64,000 nucleotides of DNA, taken from [Empedobacter] haloabium (GTDB lineage Bacteria > Pseudomonadota > Gammaproteobacteria > Burkholderiales > Burkholderiaceae_D). A program made the translations under genes and the position numbers. The stretch lies in the NCBI GenBank assembly GCA_008011715.2, contig CP136508.1, positions 6,076,001 through 6,140,000 on the forward strand. The letters run 5' to 3'. The notes under the pieces were generated by a model. That model had not been told where the DNA came from and did not search any database. It saw only the letters and a list, made by a program, of their open reading frames with translations. Every line of letters begins with the position of its first letter. Within the stretch, counting starts at the first letter, position 1. Below, one piece after another: positions 48,697 through 57,085 of the stretch.

Positions 48697-50257
48697 GGGC
48701 TGCTCCTTCGGTTTGCGCGGCATCGGTGCGAGCGGCGGCGAAATCGCCGCTCATCCACCTGCCGATCTGGTTGACGGTCACGTCGGCCACCGGCACGGCG
48801 CGCGACAGGCGGCCTTGCGCCAGCACGGCGATGCGGTCGCACAGCATGAACAGCTCGTCGATCTCCTCGGAGACGACCAGGATCGCCACGCCCTGATCGC
48901 GCAGGTCGACGATGGCCTGGCGGATCAGCATGGCGGCGCCGATGTCGACGCCCCAGGTGGGCTGCGCCAGCACCATCACCTGCGGCGCCAGGCCGATCTC
49001 GCGGCCGACGATGAACTTCTGCAGGTTGCCGCCGGACAGGCTGGTGGCCGCCGCGCCGGCGCCACCGCATTTCACCTTGAAGCGCTCGATGACGCGGGCC
49101 GCGAAGGCGGCCACGGCACCGCGCCGCACCAGCCCATGGCGCAGCATGCCGCTGGACGGCGCGAGATACCCCGTCAGCAGCGCATTGTCCGCCAGCGACA
49201 GGTCCGGTACCGCGCCGCGGCCCAGCCGCTCTTCCGGCACGAAGCCCAGTCCCAGGCGGCGGCGCGCGGCGGCGCCCAGCCGGCCCACGCTGCGTCCCAG
49301 CAGGCGGATGCTGTCCGCCTGCGGCACCGGCGCTTCGCCGGAGATGGCTTTCAGTAGTTCCTGCTGGCCGTTGCCGGAAATGCCGGCCAGGCCGACGATC
49401 TCGCCGGCGTGCACGTCCAGCGTGATGTCCCGTAGATGCGTGCCGAACGGGTCGGGACTGGCGACGCTGAGGCCTGCCAGTGCCAGGCGCACTTCGCCGG
49501 GCGCGCGCGGCGCCACGGTGCAGGTCGGCAGGTCGCCGCCGATCATCAGTTCGGCCAGCGCGTGCGCCGTCTGCGTGCGCGGCGTGGCGGTGCCGGCGAC
49601 GCGGCCGGCGCGCAGGATCGTTGCGCGGTCGCACAAGGCCTGGATCTCGTCGAGCTTGTGGCTGATGTAGAGAATGCTGACGCCTTCGGCCGCCAGCTGG
49701 CGCAGCGAGACGAACAGTTTCTGCACGGCGTCCGGCGTCAGCACCGACGTGGGCTCGTCCATGATCAACAGGCGCGGCGACTGCAGCAGGCAGCGCACGA
49801 TCTCGACACGCTGGCGCTCACCGACCGACATGCTGTGCACGCGCCGCGCCGGGTCCAGCGGCAGGCCATAGCGCGCCGAGACCTCGCGGATGCGCGGCGC
49901 CAGCGCGGCCGGGGCGATCTTCTCGTCCAGCGCCAGCGCGATGTTTTCCGCCACCGTCAAGGTCTCGAACAGCGCGAAATGCTGGAACACCATGCCGATG
50001 CCGAGGCGGCGCGCCGCGGCCGGGGACGGGATGTCGACCTGGCGGCCTTCCCACAGGATCTCGCCCGCGTCAGGCTGCGTGACGCCGTAGATCATCTTCA
50101 TCAGCGTGCTCTTGCCGGCGCCGTTCTCGCCCAGCACGGCGTGGATCTCGCCAGGCAGCACGGTCAGGTCGACGTCGGCGTTGGCCACCACGGACGGATA
50201 TACCTTGGTGATGCCCAGCAGGCGCAGGCGGGGCTCGGGGGCCCGGGGGTCGGTCAT
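48683..50257 (-). CDS. Nucleoside/sugar ABC transporter, double ATP-binding protein (YufO/BmpB type)
   Basis: A 524-residue cytoplasmic subunit with two ABC domains. The first has a complete Walker A (GENGAGKST), signature MSVGERQRVEIVRCLL, and Walker B (LLIMDEPT). The second has a degenerate Walker A (GISGNGQQELL), signature LSGGNLQKFIVGRE and an altered Walker B (VLAQPTWGVD), normal for this class. A GAAGGAG Shine-Dalgarno precedes the ATG at 50257; the longer frame to 50407 runs through a dispersed repeat. It is the first gene of the operon, divergent from the GntR gene. Confidence 0.93.
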   Translation of the reverse strand: MTDPRAPEPRLRLLGITKVYPSVVANADVDLTVLPGEIHAVLGENGAGKSTLMKMIYGVTQPDAGEILWEGRQVDIPSPAAARRLGIGMVFQHFALFETLTVAENIALALDEKIAPAALAPRIREVSARYGLPLDPARRVHSMSVGERQRVEIVRCLLQSPRLLIMDEPTSVLTPDAVQKLFVSLRQLAAEGVSILYISHKLDEIQALCDRATILRAGRVAGTATPRTQTAHALAELMIGGDLPTCTVAPRAPGEVRLALAGLSVASPDPFGTHLRDITLDVHAGEIVGLAGISGNGQQELLKAISGEAPVPQADSIRLLGRSVGRLGAAARRRLGLGFVPEERLGRGAVPDLSLADNALLTGYLAPSSGMLRHGLVRRGAVAAFAARVIERFKVKCGGAGAAATSLSGGNLQKFIVGREIGLAPQVMVLAQPTWGVDIGAAMLIRQAIVDLRDQGVAILVVSEEIDELFMLCDRIAVLAQGRLSRAVPVADVTVNQIGRWMSGDFAAARTDAAQTEGAAHAAA

Positions 50258-50297
50258 GACGGCTCCTTCGTTCATCGAGGATGGGACGGCGGATCGT

Positions 50298-50335
50298 TGC
50301 CGGAAAAATGGGGTCTGTCCCCATTTTCTTGGCAA
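50298..50335. repeat. Dispersed palindromic repeat, family C (copy 2, inverted)
   Basis: The reverse complement of this segment reads TTGCCAAGAAAATGGGG followed by ACAGACCCCATTTTTCCGGCA, matching 28723-28760 except at two positions. It lies in the divergent region between the ABC ATPase and the GntR gene, upstream of both coding starts, so it may influence their transcription as well as being a repeat. Confidence 0.85.
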
Positions 50336-50371
50336 TAGTGCCCGGCAGCGAACGAAGACTGAGCACGCAAT

Positions 50372-50409
50372 TTGCATGCCACCGCAGATGGGCATTTTCG
50401 TATACATAA
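50372..50409 (+). promoter_or_regulatory. Candidate GntR operator sites upstream of the regulator
   Basis: TTGCATGCC (50372-50380) and CGTATACATAA (50399-50409) resemble the short palindromes (TTGnATnCAA style) that FadR-type regulators bind. Related sequences lie downstream of the regulator at 51180-51189 and 51202-51213. A CATAAT hexamer (50404-50409) could serve as a -10. Confidence 0.35.
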
Positions 50410-50459
50410 TGCACCAATACTGTCGACAAAATCACCAGGAACGTGCACAGAGGAGCGCT

Positions 50460-51170
50460 ATGACTCAATCCACATCCCCCCCGCGCGCGACGGTGCGCGG
50501 CAGTTCGGCGGTCGATCTGCGCATCCATGGCGCCGTCGTCAACGCCGTCATGAGCCACCGCCTGCCGCCCGGAACGCGTCTGGCCGAGGCGGAGCTGTGC
50601 GAGCTGTACCAGGTCAGCCGCACCACGGTGCGCAAGGCGTTGCAGCGCCTGGCGCACGACCATATCGTCGTGCTGCGGCCGAACCGTGGCGCCGTCGTCG
50701 CCTCGCCGTCGCCGCAGGAGGCACGTGACATTTTTACCACACGGCGGGCACTGGAACGCACGGTGCTGCCGCTGGTGATCGAGCACCGCACGCCCGCTTC
50801 GCTGAAGCGCATCCGCGCGGCGATCACGGCGGAAGAGCAAGCGCGCCACAGTGGCGACCGGGCCGCCTGGATCCGGCTGGGCGGCGAGTTTCACCTGCTG
50901 CTGGCGGAGCTGGCGGGCAACGCAGTGCTGCAGCGCTTCATGGTGGAACTGGTGTCGCGCTCGTCGCTGATCATCGCGCTGTATGAGAACCCGGGCGTGC
51001 CGATGTGCGGCAACGACGAGCACGAGCGCTTGCTGGCCCTGATCGAACAGGGTGACGTGGCGAACGCGGTGGCTCTGATCGACCACCACCTGGTGGAGAT
51101 CGAAGGGCGCCTGCACCTGGGCGCCCCGGAACGCAAGCTGAGCCTGGCCGACGCACTGGCGGGTTACTGA
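50460..51170 (+). CDS. GntR-family regulator (FCD/FadR subgroup) of the nucleoside locus
   Basis: A 236-residue regulator. The winged helix is at about 20-85 (LAEAELCELYQVSRTTVRKA, LQRLAHDHIVVLRPNRGAVV) and the all-helical FCD ligand domain at about 95-220, with metal-site histidines (EFHLLLAEL, DEHERLLALI, DHHLVEIEG). A start ATG at 50460 with AGAGGAG upstream was chosen over a long frame from 50106. It lies between the divergent ABC operon and the outer-membrane channel/receptor genes, so it probably controls both arms. The inducer could be a purine, nucleoside or allantoin-type compound. Confidence 0.9.
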   Translation: MTQSTSPPRATVRGSSAVDLRIHGAVVNAVMSHRLPPGTRLAEAELCELYQVSRTTVRKALQRLAHDHIVVLRPNRGAVVASPSPQEARDIFTTRRALERTVLPLVIEHRTPASLKRIRAAITAEEQARHSGDRAAWIRLGGEFHLLLAELAGNAVLQRFMVELVSRSSLIIALYENPGVPMCGNDEHERLLALIEQGDVANAVALIDHHLVEIEGRLHLGAPERKLSLADALAGY

Positions 51171-51179
51171 TGTGGAAAA

Positions 51180-51213
51180 TTGCATACAAATCGCGCGCCG
51201 ATTGTGTGCACAA
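51180..51213 (+). promoter_or_regulatory. Two palindromic operator-like sites before the Tsx-like gene
   Basis: TTGCATACAA (51180-51189) and TTGTGTGCACAA (51202-51213) are near-perfect palindromes 12 nt apart, in the 148-nt gap between the GntR gene and the channel gene. Their TTG...CAA ends match the candidate sites upstream of the GntR gene. Confidence 0.45.
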
Positions 51214-51318
51214 TGCACTGACCTCGTGCAAATTACGGTGCCGCGCCTGCCTGCCGGGCTGGTCCGCAAATTGCTACAGGTACGGGACATCGCCCTCACC
51301 ACGACAACAAGGACAAGC

Positions 51319-52164
51319 ATGAAGACACCACGCATCGCCGCCGGCCTGCTGCTGCTGGCCTCCTGCGCCGCCCACGCGGCCGACTGGAGCGACACGTCGC
51401 TGAGCTACCGCTACGGCAGCAAGTTCTCCGAGCCGTACAACGGCGCCGACATCGTCAAGCACGTCGTCAACTTCAGCCATGTCAGCGGCTACAAGTACGG
51501 CAAGAACTTCTTCAGCGTGGACTACCTGCTCTCGGACGAGAACGACCCTTCGGCGGTCGGTTCGCGCAGCGGGGCGCACGAGGCATACGCGGTGTATCGC
51601 CACACACTGGACCTGGGCAAGGTGACGGGCCAGGCGATGGCGTTCGGCCCCGTGCGCGGCGTGGGCGTGACGGCGGGCTTCGACATCAACAGCAAGACCG
51701 ACGCCGGCTACAACTCGAAGAAGCGCATGCTGGTGCTGGGCCCCACGCTGATGTTCGACGTGCCCGGTTTCCTCGACGTCAGCCTGCTGGCGCTGCACGA
51801 ATCGAACGCGCCCTACAACGGCTTTACGCAGACGGCCACCGACCGCTATCGCTATGACACGCATGCGATGCTGACGGCCGCCTGGGGTATCCCGTTCACG
51901 CTGGGCGTGCCGCTGTCGTTCGAGGGCTATGCCAACTACATCGGCACCAAGGGCAGGAACGAATTCGGCGGACCAACCGCCGTCGAGATCAACGTCGACA
52001 TGCAGCTGATGTACGACCTCAGTGGCGTCGTGGGCGCGGCCAAGAACACGTTCAAGGTCGGCCTCGAATATCAGTACTGGAAAAACAAGTTCGGCAACCC
52101 GGCCCGCACGGTGCCGGGTGCCACCGCACGCACGCCGATGGTGCGCGCCGAGTATCACTTCTGA
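51319..52164 (+). CDS. Tsx-like nucleoside-specific outer-membrane channel
   Basis: A 281-residue outer-membrane barrel. It has a signal peptide (MKTPRIAAGLLLLASCAAHA), DWSDTSLSYRYGSKFSEP, many alternating strands, and a terminal aromatic (RAEYHF). The pattern FSHVSGYKYGKNFFSVDYLL and the final VGLEYQYWKNKFG fit the Tsx family, which passes nucleosides. The start at 51319 is the signal-peptide methionine after AAGGACA. It precedes the BMP receptor gene by 23 nt, so outer-membrane and periplasmic uptake steps are co-expressed. Confidence 0.85.
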   Translation: MKTPRIAAGLLLLASCAAHAADWSDTSLSYRYGSKFSEPYNGADIVKHVVNFSHVSGYKYGKNFFSVDYLLSDENDPSAVGSRSGAHEAYAVYRHTLDLGKVTGQAMAFGPVRGVGVTAGFDINSKTDAGYNSKKRMLVLGPTLMFDVPGFLDVSLLALHESNAPYNGFTQTATDRYRYDTHAMLTAAWGIPFTLGVPLSFEGYANYIGTKGRNEFGGPTAVEINVDMQLMYDLSGVVGAAKNTFKVGLEYQYWKNKFGNPARTVPGATARTPMVRAEYHF

Positions 52165-52187
52165 TCCCCGACCCTGAAAGGACCGTC

Positions 52188-53264
52188 ATGAACCGTCGCA
52201 CCCTGTTTGCCCTGGCCGCGCTGGCCGCCTCGCTTGCCGTTGCCGCGCCCACCCATGCGGCCGATCCGCTGAAGGTCGCCTTTGTCTACATCGGCCCGGT
52301 CGGCGATGCCGGCTGGACTTATGCCCACGAACAGGGGCGTCTCGCCATGGAGAAGGCGCTGGCCGGCAAGGTGAAGTCGACCTATGTCGAAAACGTGCCG
52401 GAAGGGGCGGACTCGGAACGCGTGATCCGCAAGCTGGCGGCGGACGGCAACAAGCTGATTTTCACCACCTCGTTCGGCTACATGAACGCGACGGAGAAGG
52501 TGGCGCGGGCCTTCCCGAACGTCGTGTTCCAGCACGCGACCGGCTTCAAGACGGGCAAGAACATGGGCGTCTACGAGACGCGCATGTACGAAGGTGCCTA
52601 CCTGCTGGGTGTCGTGGCGGGCAAGATGACGAAGTCGAACACGCTGGGCATGGTGGCCTCGTTCCCGGTGCCCGAGGTGATCCGCAACATCAACGCCTTC
52701 ACCTTGGGCGCACAAAGCGTCAACCCGGCCATCAAGATGAAGGTCTTGTGGGTCAACAGCTGGTACGACCCGGCCAAGGAGCGCCAGGCGGCCGAGACGC
52801 TGATCGCGCAGGGCGCCGACGTGCTGACGCAAAACACCGACTCGCCGGCCACGCTGCAGGCCGCGCAGGAAAAGGGGAAGTATGCGTTTGGCTGGGATTC
52901 GGACATGCAGCGCTTCGCACCGAAGGCGCACCTGACCGCCAGCACCAACCAGTGGGGCGACTTCTATACGAAGACGGCGCAGGCCGTCATGGCGGGCACG
53001 TGGAAGACAGGCGAGACACGCGGCGGCCTGCAGGAGGGCATGGTGAAGATGTCGCCGTTGAATCCCGTTGTGCCGGCCGATGCGGCCAAGGTGTTCGAGG
53101 AGAAGAAGACGGCCCTGGCCAGCGGCAAGATGCGTCCGTTCCAGGGCCCATTGAAGGACCAGTCGGGCGCCGTCAAGGTGCCGGCAGGATCGGAGCTGCC
53201 GTTGAAGGACCTGCTGTCGATGAACTGGTACGTGCAGGGCGTCGAGGGCAAGATTCCGAAATGA
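52188..53264 (+). CDS. BMP-family nucleoside-binding lipoprotein-like receptor (PnrA/Med type)
   Basis: A 358-residue periplasmic binding protein of the BMP family (PF02608), the receptor class for purine-nucleoside ABC importers. It has a Sec signal peptide (MNRRTLFALAALAASLAVAAPTHA, in part) without a lipobox. Family segments are VAFVYIGPVGDAGWTYAHEQG, FTTSFGYMN, YEGAYLLGVVAG, and VLTQNTDSP. The ATPase and permeases are the divergent genes at 46688-50257. Its last bases overlap the deaminase start (ATGA). Confidence 0.93.
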   Translation: MNRRTLFALAALAASLAVAAPTHAADPLKVAFVYIGPVGDAGWTYAHEQGRLAMEKALAGKVKSTYVENVPEGADSERVIRKLAADGNKLIFTTSFGYMNATEKVARAFPNVVFQHATGFKTGKNMGVYETRMYEGAYLLGVVAGKMTKSNTLGMVASFPVPEVIRNINAFTLGAQSVNPAIKMKVLWVNSWYDPAKERQAAETLIAQGADVLTQNTDSPATLQAAQEKGKYAFGWDSDMQRFAPKAHLTASTNQWGDFYTKTAQAVMAGTWKTGETRGGLQEGMVKMSPLNPVVPADAAKVFEEKKTALASGKMRPFQGPLKDQSGAVKVPAGSELPLKDLLSMNWYVQGVEGKIPK

Positions 53265-53743
53265 GCCAGTTGACCGAACAGGACGAACGCCGGCTGCAAG
53301 AGGTCATCGCGCTGGCGCAACGCTCGCGCGACAGCGGCCACCACCCGTTCGCGGCGATGGTGGTCGGGGCCGACGGCCACGTCATCGCCGAGGCCATGAA
53401 CGCGTCCAGCATGGACCGCACGGCACACGCGGAGATGAACGCGCTGCGGCTGGCGTCGTCGCAATACGGCCCGGCCGCGCTGGCCGGCGCTACCTTGTAC
53501 AGCAGCGCGGAGCCGTGTGCGATGTGCGCCGGGGCCACCTACTGGGCCGGCGTCGGGCGCGTGGTGTATGCGTTGTCGGAAGCGCGGCTGCTGCGGCTGA
53601 CGGGCAGCGACCCGGAAAACCCGACCCTGTCGCTGCCATGCCGGCAGGTGTTCGCCAGCGGCCAGCGGCCCACGCAGGTCATCGGGCCGCTGCACGAGGA
53701 AGAGGCCAGCGTGGCGCACGAGGGCTTCTGGCGCCATGGGTAG
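53261..53743 (+). CDS. Nucleoside/nucleobase deaminase (guanine deaminase-like, CDA fold)
   Basis: A 160-residue zinc deaminase. The zinc ligands are His57 in HAE, with catalytic Glu59, and Cys86 and Cys89 in PCAMC. The family includes guanine deaminase (GuaD/YfhC-like), tRNA adenosine deaminase TadA and cytosine deaminase. The lack of a nucleic-acid-binding tail and the coupling to a nucleoside importer point to a free base or nucleoside, perhaps guanine or a pterin. The start ATG overlaps the receptor stop by 4 nt. The open frame that begins upstream at 52748 is only a shadow. Confidence 0.88.
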   Translation: MSQLTEQDERRLQEVIALAQRSRDSGHHPFAAMVVGADGHVIAEAMNASSMDRTAHAEMNALRLASSQYGPAALAGATLYSSAEPCAMCAGATYWAGVGRVVYALSEARLLRLTGSDPENPTLSLPCRQVFASGQRPTQVIGPLHEEEASVAHEGFWRHG

Positions 53744-53803
53744 CGCCACGGCGAGCATCGGCGGACGCTAATCCCGCGCTGCCGACACGCGACGATCCCG
53801 TCC

Positions 53804-54466
53804 TTATCCCCAGGTGATCGGATCCTGCCCCGTCCGCTCCAGGTAGGCGTTCGCCTGCGAGAACGGCTTGCTGCCGAAGAAGCCGCGGTGCGCCGACAGC
53901 GGCGACGGGTGCGGCGACGTGATGACGTGGTGTTTGGTCGTGTCGATCAGCGCCTTCTTGGCAATGGCATAGCTGCCCCACAGGATGAACACCAGGTGCT
54001 CGCGCTCGCGCGACAAGGTGCTGATGGCACTGTCCGTAAACGTCTCCCAGCCCTTGCGCGCATGGGAACCGGCGCTGCCCGCACGCACCGTCAGCACGGC
54101 ATTCAGCAGGAACACGCCCTGCTCGGCCCAGTCGGACAGGTCGGTACGGGTACGCTTCACGCCCAGGTCGCTTTCCAGTTCCTTGAACATGTTCTGCAGG
54201 CTGGGCTGCGGGCGGTTGCCTTCCGGGACGGAGAAACAAAAACCCATCGCGGCACCGGGCGTGTGGTACGGGTCCTGGCCCAGGATGACCACCTTGACCT
54301 TGTCGAACGGCGTCAGGTCGAAGGCGCGGAAGATGTCCTTGCCGGGCGGGCAGCAGTGGCCGGCGGCGTATTCTTCGCGGACGAATTGCGTCAGTTCGTT
54401 CCAGTAGGGCTGGTCGAACTGGGCTTGCAGTTGCTGTTTCCAGCTGGGCTCGATGCGGACGTTCAT
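53804..54466 (-). CDS. ung: Uracil-DNA glycosylase
   Basis: A 220-residue family 1 UDG that removes uracil from DNA. The catalytic water-activating Asp65 is in [14 protein letters not shown]. The DNA-intercalation loop [13 protein letters not shown] carries catalytic His186. [12 protein letters not shown] is also typical. The length and ends are normal. The start at 54466 (MNVRIEPSW) is preferred to 54541, which runs through a palindromic repeat. It appears monocistronic. Confidence 0.95.
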   Translation of the reverse strand: MNVRIEPSWKQQLQAQFDQPYWNELTQFVREEYAAGHCCPPGKDIFRAFDLTPFDKVKVVILGQDPYHTPGAAMGFCFSVPEGNRPQPSLQNMFKELESDLGVKRTRTDLSDWAEQGVFLLNAVLTVRAGSAGSHARKGWETFTDSAISTLSREREHLVFILWGSYAIAKKALIDTTKHHVITSPHPSPLSAHRGFFGSKPFSQANAYLERTGQDPITWG

Positions 54467-54504
54467 GGCGGTATCGGTTAAAGATCGGCGGCGCAGGATG
54501 AGCC

Positions 54505-54542
54505 CGTGTCCCACTTGGTGACTGACCCCGTGGTGGGACACG
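54505..54542. repeat. Dispersed palindromic repeat, family A (copy 2)
   Basis: CGTGTCCCAC (54505-54514) and GTGGGACACG (54533-54542) are perfect arms around a loop with GGTGACTGACCCC, identical in loop core to the copies at 1399 and 63968. It lies in the gap between ung and the Imm10-like gene. Confidence 0.85.
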
Positions 54543-54578
54543 AACTCTGCTTTGTGATGGCGCGGCGATTATACGCGG

Positions 54579-54956
54579 CTAGTTTGCTGAGAACGTGCAG
54601 TCGGTGCCCTGGAATATCTGGCCGAGGTAGTGCTTCAGGTCGGCGGGCACGCTGGCGCCGTCGAACGTGATCGTGACGCCGTCGAGACCGTCGGCGTACG
54701 CGTTGTCGTCGGCCAGCACCAGCGTGAAGCTGTTTTCGCCCAGCGCGGCGCTCTGGATGCCGCCGTAGCCCGATGTCTCGGCATCGTTGATTTCGAGGAA
54801 GTACGTGGCGGGCTCATCGTCGTCGGGCTCCACGGAGCGCTGCAGGATGATGTATTCCTGCGGCTGGGTGCGGCTGTCGGCGAAGCCGACGATGTAGCTT
54901 TCGTCCGCTTCTTGCGCGGCGATGGAGGCGGCGCGGATGGTGAGGATGTTTTTCAT
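54579..54956 (-). CDS. Imm10-like immunity protein (orphan)
   Basis: A 125-residue acidic protein with the pattern of Imm10 immunity proteins: an early ESYIVGFADSRTQPQEYIIL, QRSVEPDDDEPATYFLEIND, SGYGGIQSAALGENSFTLVL, and a C-terminal ITFDGASVPADLKHYLGQIF. Imm10 proteins neutralise polymorphic toxins or contact-dependent effectors. No toxin, Rhs, CDI or T6SS gene is present next to it, so it would be an orphan protecting against kin. Recognition is by eye, so it is only probable. It stands alone between two repeat-containing gaps. Confidence 0.6.
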   Translation of the reverse strand: MKNILTIRAASIAAQEADESYIVGFADSRTQPQEYIILQRSVEPDDDEPATYFLEINDAETSGYGGIQSAALGENSFTLVLADDNAYADGLDGVTITFDGASVPADLKHYLGQIFQGTDCTFSAN

Positions 54957-55084
54957 GGGTCCAGGAGTGTCGGTCTGATCGGTGGCCAGGCAGTGCGCTG
55001 GCCAAGCGCGGACTTTACCTTACTTCCGGAACGGCGGTGCGGTTTTGCCGGCGCGATCGCGCCGGCGGCGGGATATGTTCCGCG

Positions 55085-55115
55085 GATAGGTCGCCGAATC
55101 CTTCAGCGACCTATC
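55085..55115. repeat. Hairpin with 10-bp perfect arms
   Basis: GATAGGTCGC (55085-55094) and GCGACCTATC (55106-55115) surround an 11-nt loop, downstream of the GH16 gene on its reading strand. No T tract follows, so terminator function is uncertain. A second palindrome (GCCGGCGCGA and its mirror) is at 55047-55066. Confidence 0.6.
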
Positions 55116-55164
55116 ACAGACGGCTAAAGAGCGTCCCCTGATGACGGTACGCCTTACATTCGCA

Positions 55165-56916
55165 TTATTTCATCGTATAGGTTTGTTGCACGGTATCGAC
55201 AGCGTGATTGGCGGCGGCGTCCCAGTACGTAAAATTGTAGCGAACCACGTCGCCTGCCTTCAATCCGCTGGCCTCATATGTGTTAACGCCATTTTGAAGA
55301 CGCATGCGCACGTTCATCGGGGAGCCGTTATTGACGGTGTAGTGCACGTCAGCCCATTCGCCTACGGTCGAGGTGAATTGGAGCGTGGTCGGAGAAAGCT
55401 GTGTCACATTTTGCGGGCCGGACTGGACAGGCGTGCCGGCGTCCCACACGATGTCATCGATCGCAAACTGGAAGGCGGCCGTTGGAATATTGTTGCCGTC
55501 ACTGGAGAACATGAACAGATCCACGACCGACTGCAACGCGACCAATGGACCGGCCAGCGTCGACACCGGTATGGTAGCCGTCGCCCAGTCGCCATTGCGC
55601 ACCAGCCCGAACGTGGTGGTGTTGGCCGGGAAATTCAGCCAGTTCACATTGGTGTACGTATCGGCCAGACCGATGTTGAAAGAGACATTCGCAGGGATCT
55701 TGATACGGAACTTCACGGTGCCGTTACGGAAATTCGTCAGATCACGGATCGAGCGTGACTGGATCGACGCGCCAAACCAATCACCTGGCTTGGTATAGCT
55801 CCATGCGAGGACGTTACTGCCTTCGTAGGGGGCCAGGGAGCCAGCGGCTATCGAGTTGTTGTTCCATACCCAGATGTCGGAGGTGGTGCCGGCTTCCAGC
55901 TTGGCATTGACGGCGGAGTTATCCGTGTAGACACCGAACTTGCCCACTTCGGGCACGGTCTGATTGCCCAGCTTGACTTCGCCCAGGCCATCCAGTTGAT
56001 AAACCCGTACATAGTCGACATACATCGTGCTCGGCAAGGGTGCAGTGACTTGGCTTGGCGTGGCCGCGTCGGTGAAATTACCGCCGACGGCCAAATTCAG
56101 CAGCAGGTAGAACGGCGCCTTCAAAGCATCGGAATTGACCGGCAGTGGCTTGTCGTACAGGTCGTGTTCGACGCCATTGTCCTCTACCGTAAAACGCATC
56201 TCGGTATCGGTCCAATACAGCCGGTACTTCACAAAGCGATTGACCAGGGATGTGGCCGGGACATACCAGTTCTTGGTCTTCCAGGCTGTCGAGGCGGCGC
56301 ACGTTTCGTTACCTGGCACACAAGCAGCCTGGTTCCAGGTGATGATATTGGCGCCGACAAAATGGTTTGCCGAAGCCGCCCCCGACTGTGACCATTCGGA
56401 GGCCTTGTGCCCCATTTCCATGATGTCGATTTCGCCTTTGCGTGGCCAGGCCTGTGCACTGGTACCCAGCATCCAGGCAGCGGGCCACAGGCCGGTGGTG
56501 AGGTCAGGTGTGCTCATGCGAACCTCCACCATGCCGTACTTTACCTGGACCTTGTTGTACGAATCGATTTTGCCCGACGTGAACTCGTTGCTGCCCTGGC
56601 GTTCGCGCCGGGCCTGGATTGCCAGTGCACGCGTGCCGCGTTCGAATGGCACATCGCTAATGGCCAGGTTCCTCGGGCTGTAGTATTCGAGCTCCGCATT
56701 TCCGTAGCCGCATAAGCCGATTTGGCAGCCATTGCCGTCATAGGGCGTCCAGATTTTTGTGTCCAGCACCGTGCCGTTGAATTCCTCAGACCAGATCAGT
56801 CCACCGATCCTTGGGTTGGTGACGCTTGCACTCGCTTGTACGGCACAGGCCAACAGCAGGCCTGGCAACAATGTTTTGAATGCTCTGCCCGACTCGTTAA
56901 AACGACCTTCGTTCAT
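55165..56916 (-). CDS. GH16 family endo-beta-glucanase with C-terminal carbohydrate-binding modules
   Basis: A 583-residue secreted enzyme. After a signal peptide (about 12-30), a GH16 domain (about 33-330) carries the catalytic signature Glu162-I-Asp164-I-M-Glu167 in GEIDIMEMG, as in laminarinases and licheninases, with WPAAWMLG and FYLLLNLAVGGNF nearby. A middle jelly-roll-like region (about 335-510) and a C-terminal Ig/CBM56-like module (about 515-583, DVVRYNFTYWDAAANH) would bind glucan. The start ATG has GAGGAGACA upstream. The base composition is visibly A+T-richer than flanking genes, suggesting transfer. Laminarin or curdlan-type beta-1,3-glucan is the likely substrate; other GH16 substrates cannot be excluded. 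Confidence 0.88.
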   Translation of the reverse strand: MNEGRFNESGRAFKTLLPGLLLACAVQASASVTNPRIGGLIWSEEFNGTVLDTKIWTPYDGNGCQIGLCGYGNAELEYYSPRNLAISDVPFERGTRALAIQARRERQGSNEFTSGKIDSYNKVQVKYGMVEVRMSTPDLTTGLWPAAWMLGTSAQAWPRKGEIDIMEMGHKASEWSQSGAASANHFVGANIITWNQAACVPGNETCAASTAWKTKNWYVPATSLVNRFVKYRLYWTDTEMRFTVEDNGVEHDLYDKPLPVNSDALKAPFYLLLNLAVGGNFTDAATPSQVTAPLPSTMYVDYVRVYQLDGLGEVKLGNQTVPEVGKFGVYTDNSAVNAKLEAGTTSDIWVWNNNSIAAGSLAPYEGSNVLAWSYTKPGDWFGASIQSRSIRDLTNFRNGTVKFRIKIPANVSFNIGLADTYTNVNWLNFPANTTTFGLVRNGDWATATIPVSTLAGPLVALQSVVDLFMFSSDGNNIPTAAFQFAIDDIVWDAGTPVQSGPQNVTQLSPTTLQFTSTVGEWADVHYTVNNGSPMNVRMRLQNGVNTYEASGLKAGDVVRYNFTYWDAAANHAVDTVQQTYTMK

Positions 56917-57033
56917 CTTGTCTCCTCGGTTGGAAGTGCTGCGGTGGCGACCGAGAGACAATGCCAGTTGTCAGCAATGTTTCGGTCTTATGGTTTATTT
57001 CATGAACGCTACATCAAAGCTGGAACACGACTA

Positions 57034-57047
57034 TGGAAACGATTCCA
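57034..57047 (-). promoter_or_regulatory. LacI-type operator of the GH16 gene
   Basis: TGGAAACGATTCCA is a 14-bp palindrome with a central CG and a single mismatched pair, the form typical of LacI/GalR-family operators. It lies just downstream of the predicted transcription start, so a bound repressor would block the promoter. Confidence 0.6.
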
Positions 57048-57055
57048 CAACGCCA

Positions 57056-57085
57056 AGGATAGGTAAAGATGTATGGGTTTGTCAA
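57056..57085 (-). promoter_or_regulatory. Sigma70-type promoter of the GH16 gene
   Basis: On the minus strand, a consensus -35 TTGACA (57080-57085) is followed after 18 bp by TATCCT (57056-57061). The predicted start near 57049 leaves a leader of about 130 nt before the ATG at 56916, overlapping the LacI-type operator. Confidence 0.6.

Noticed and set aside
55047..55066. 20-bp perfect palindrome as a terminator of the Imm10-like gene
   Set aside because: It lies upstream of that gene's start and has no T tract in either direction.
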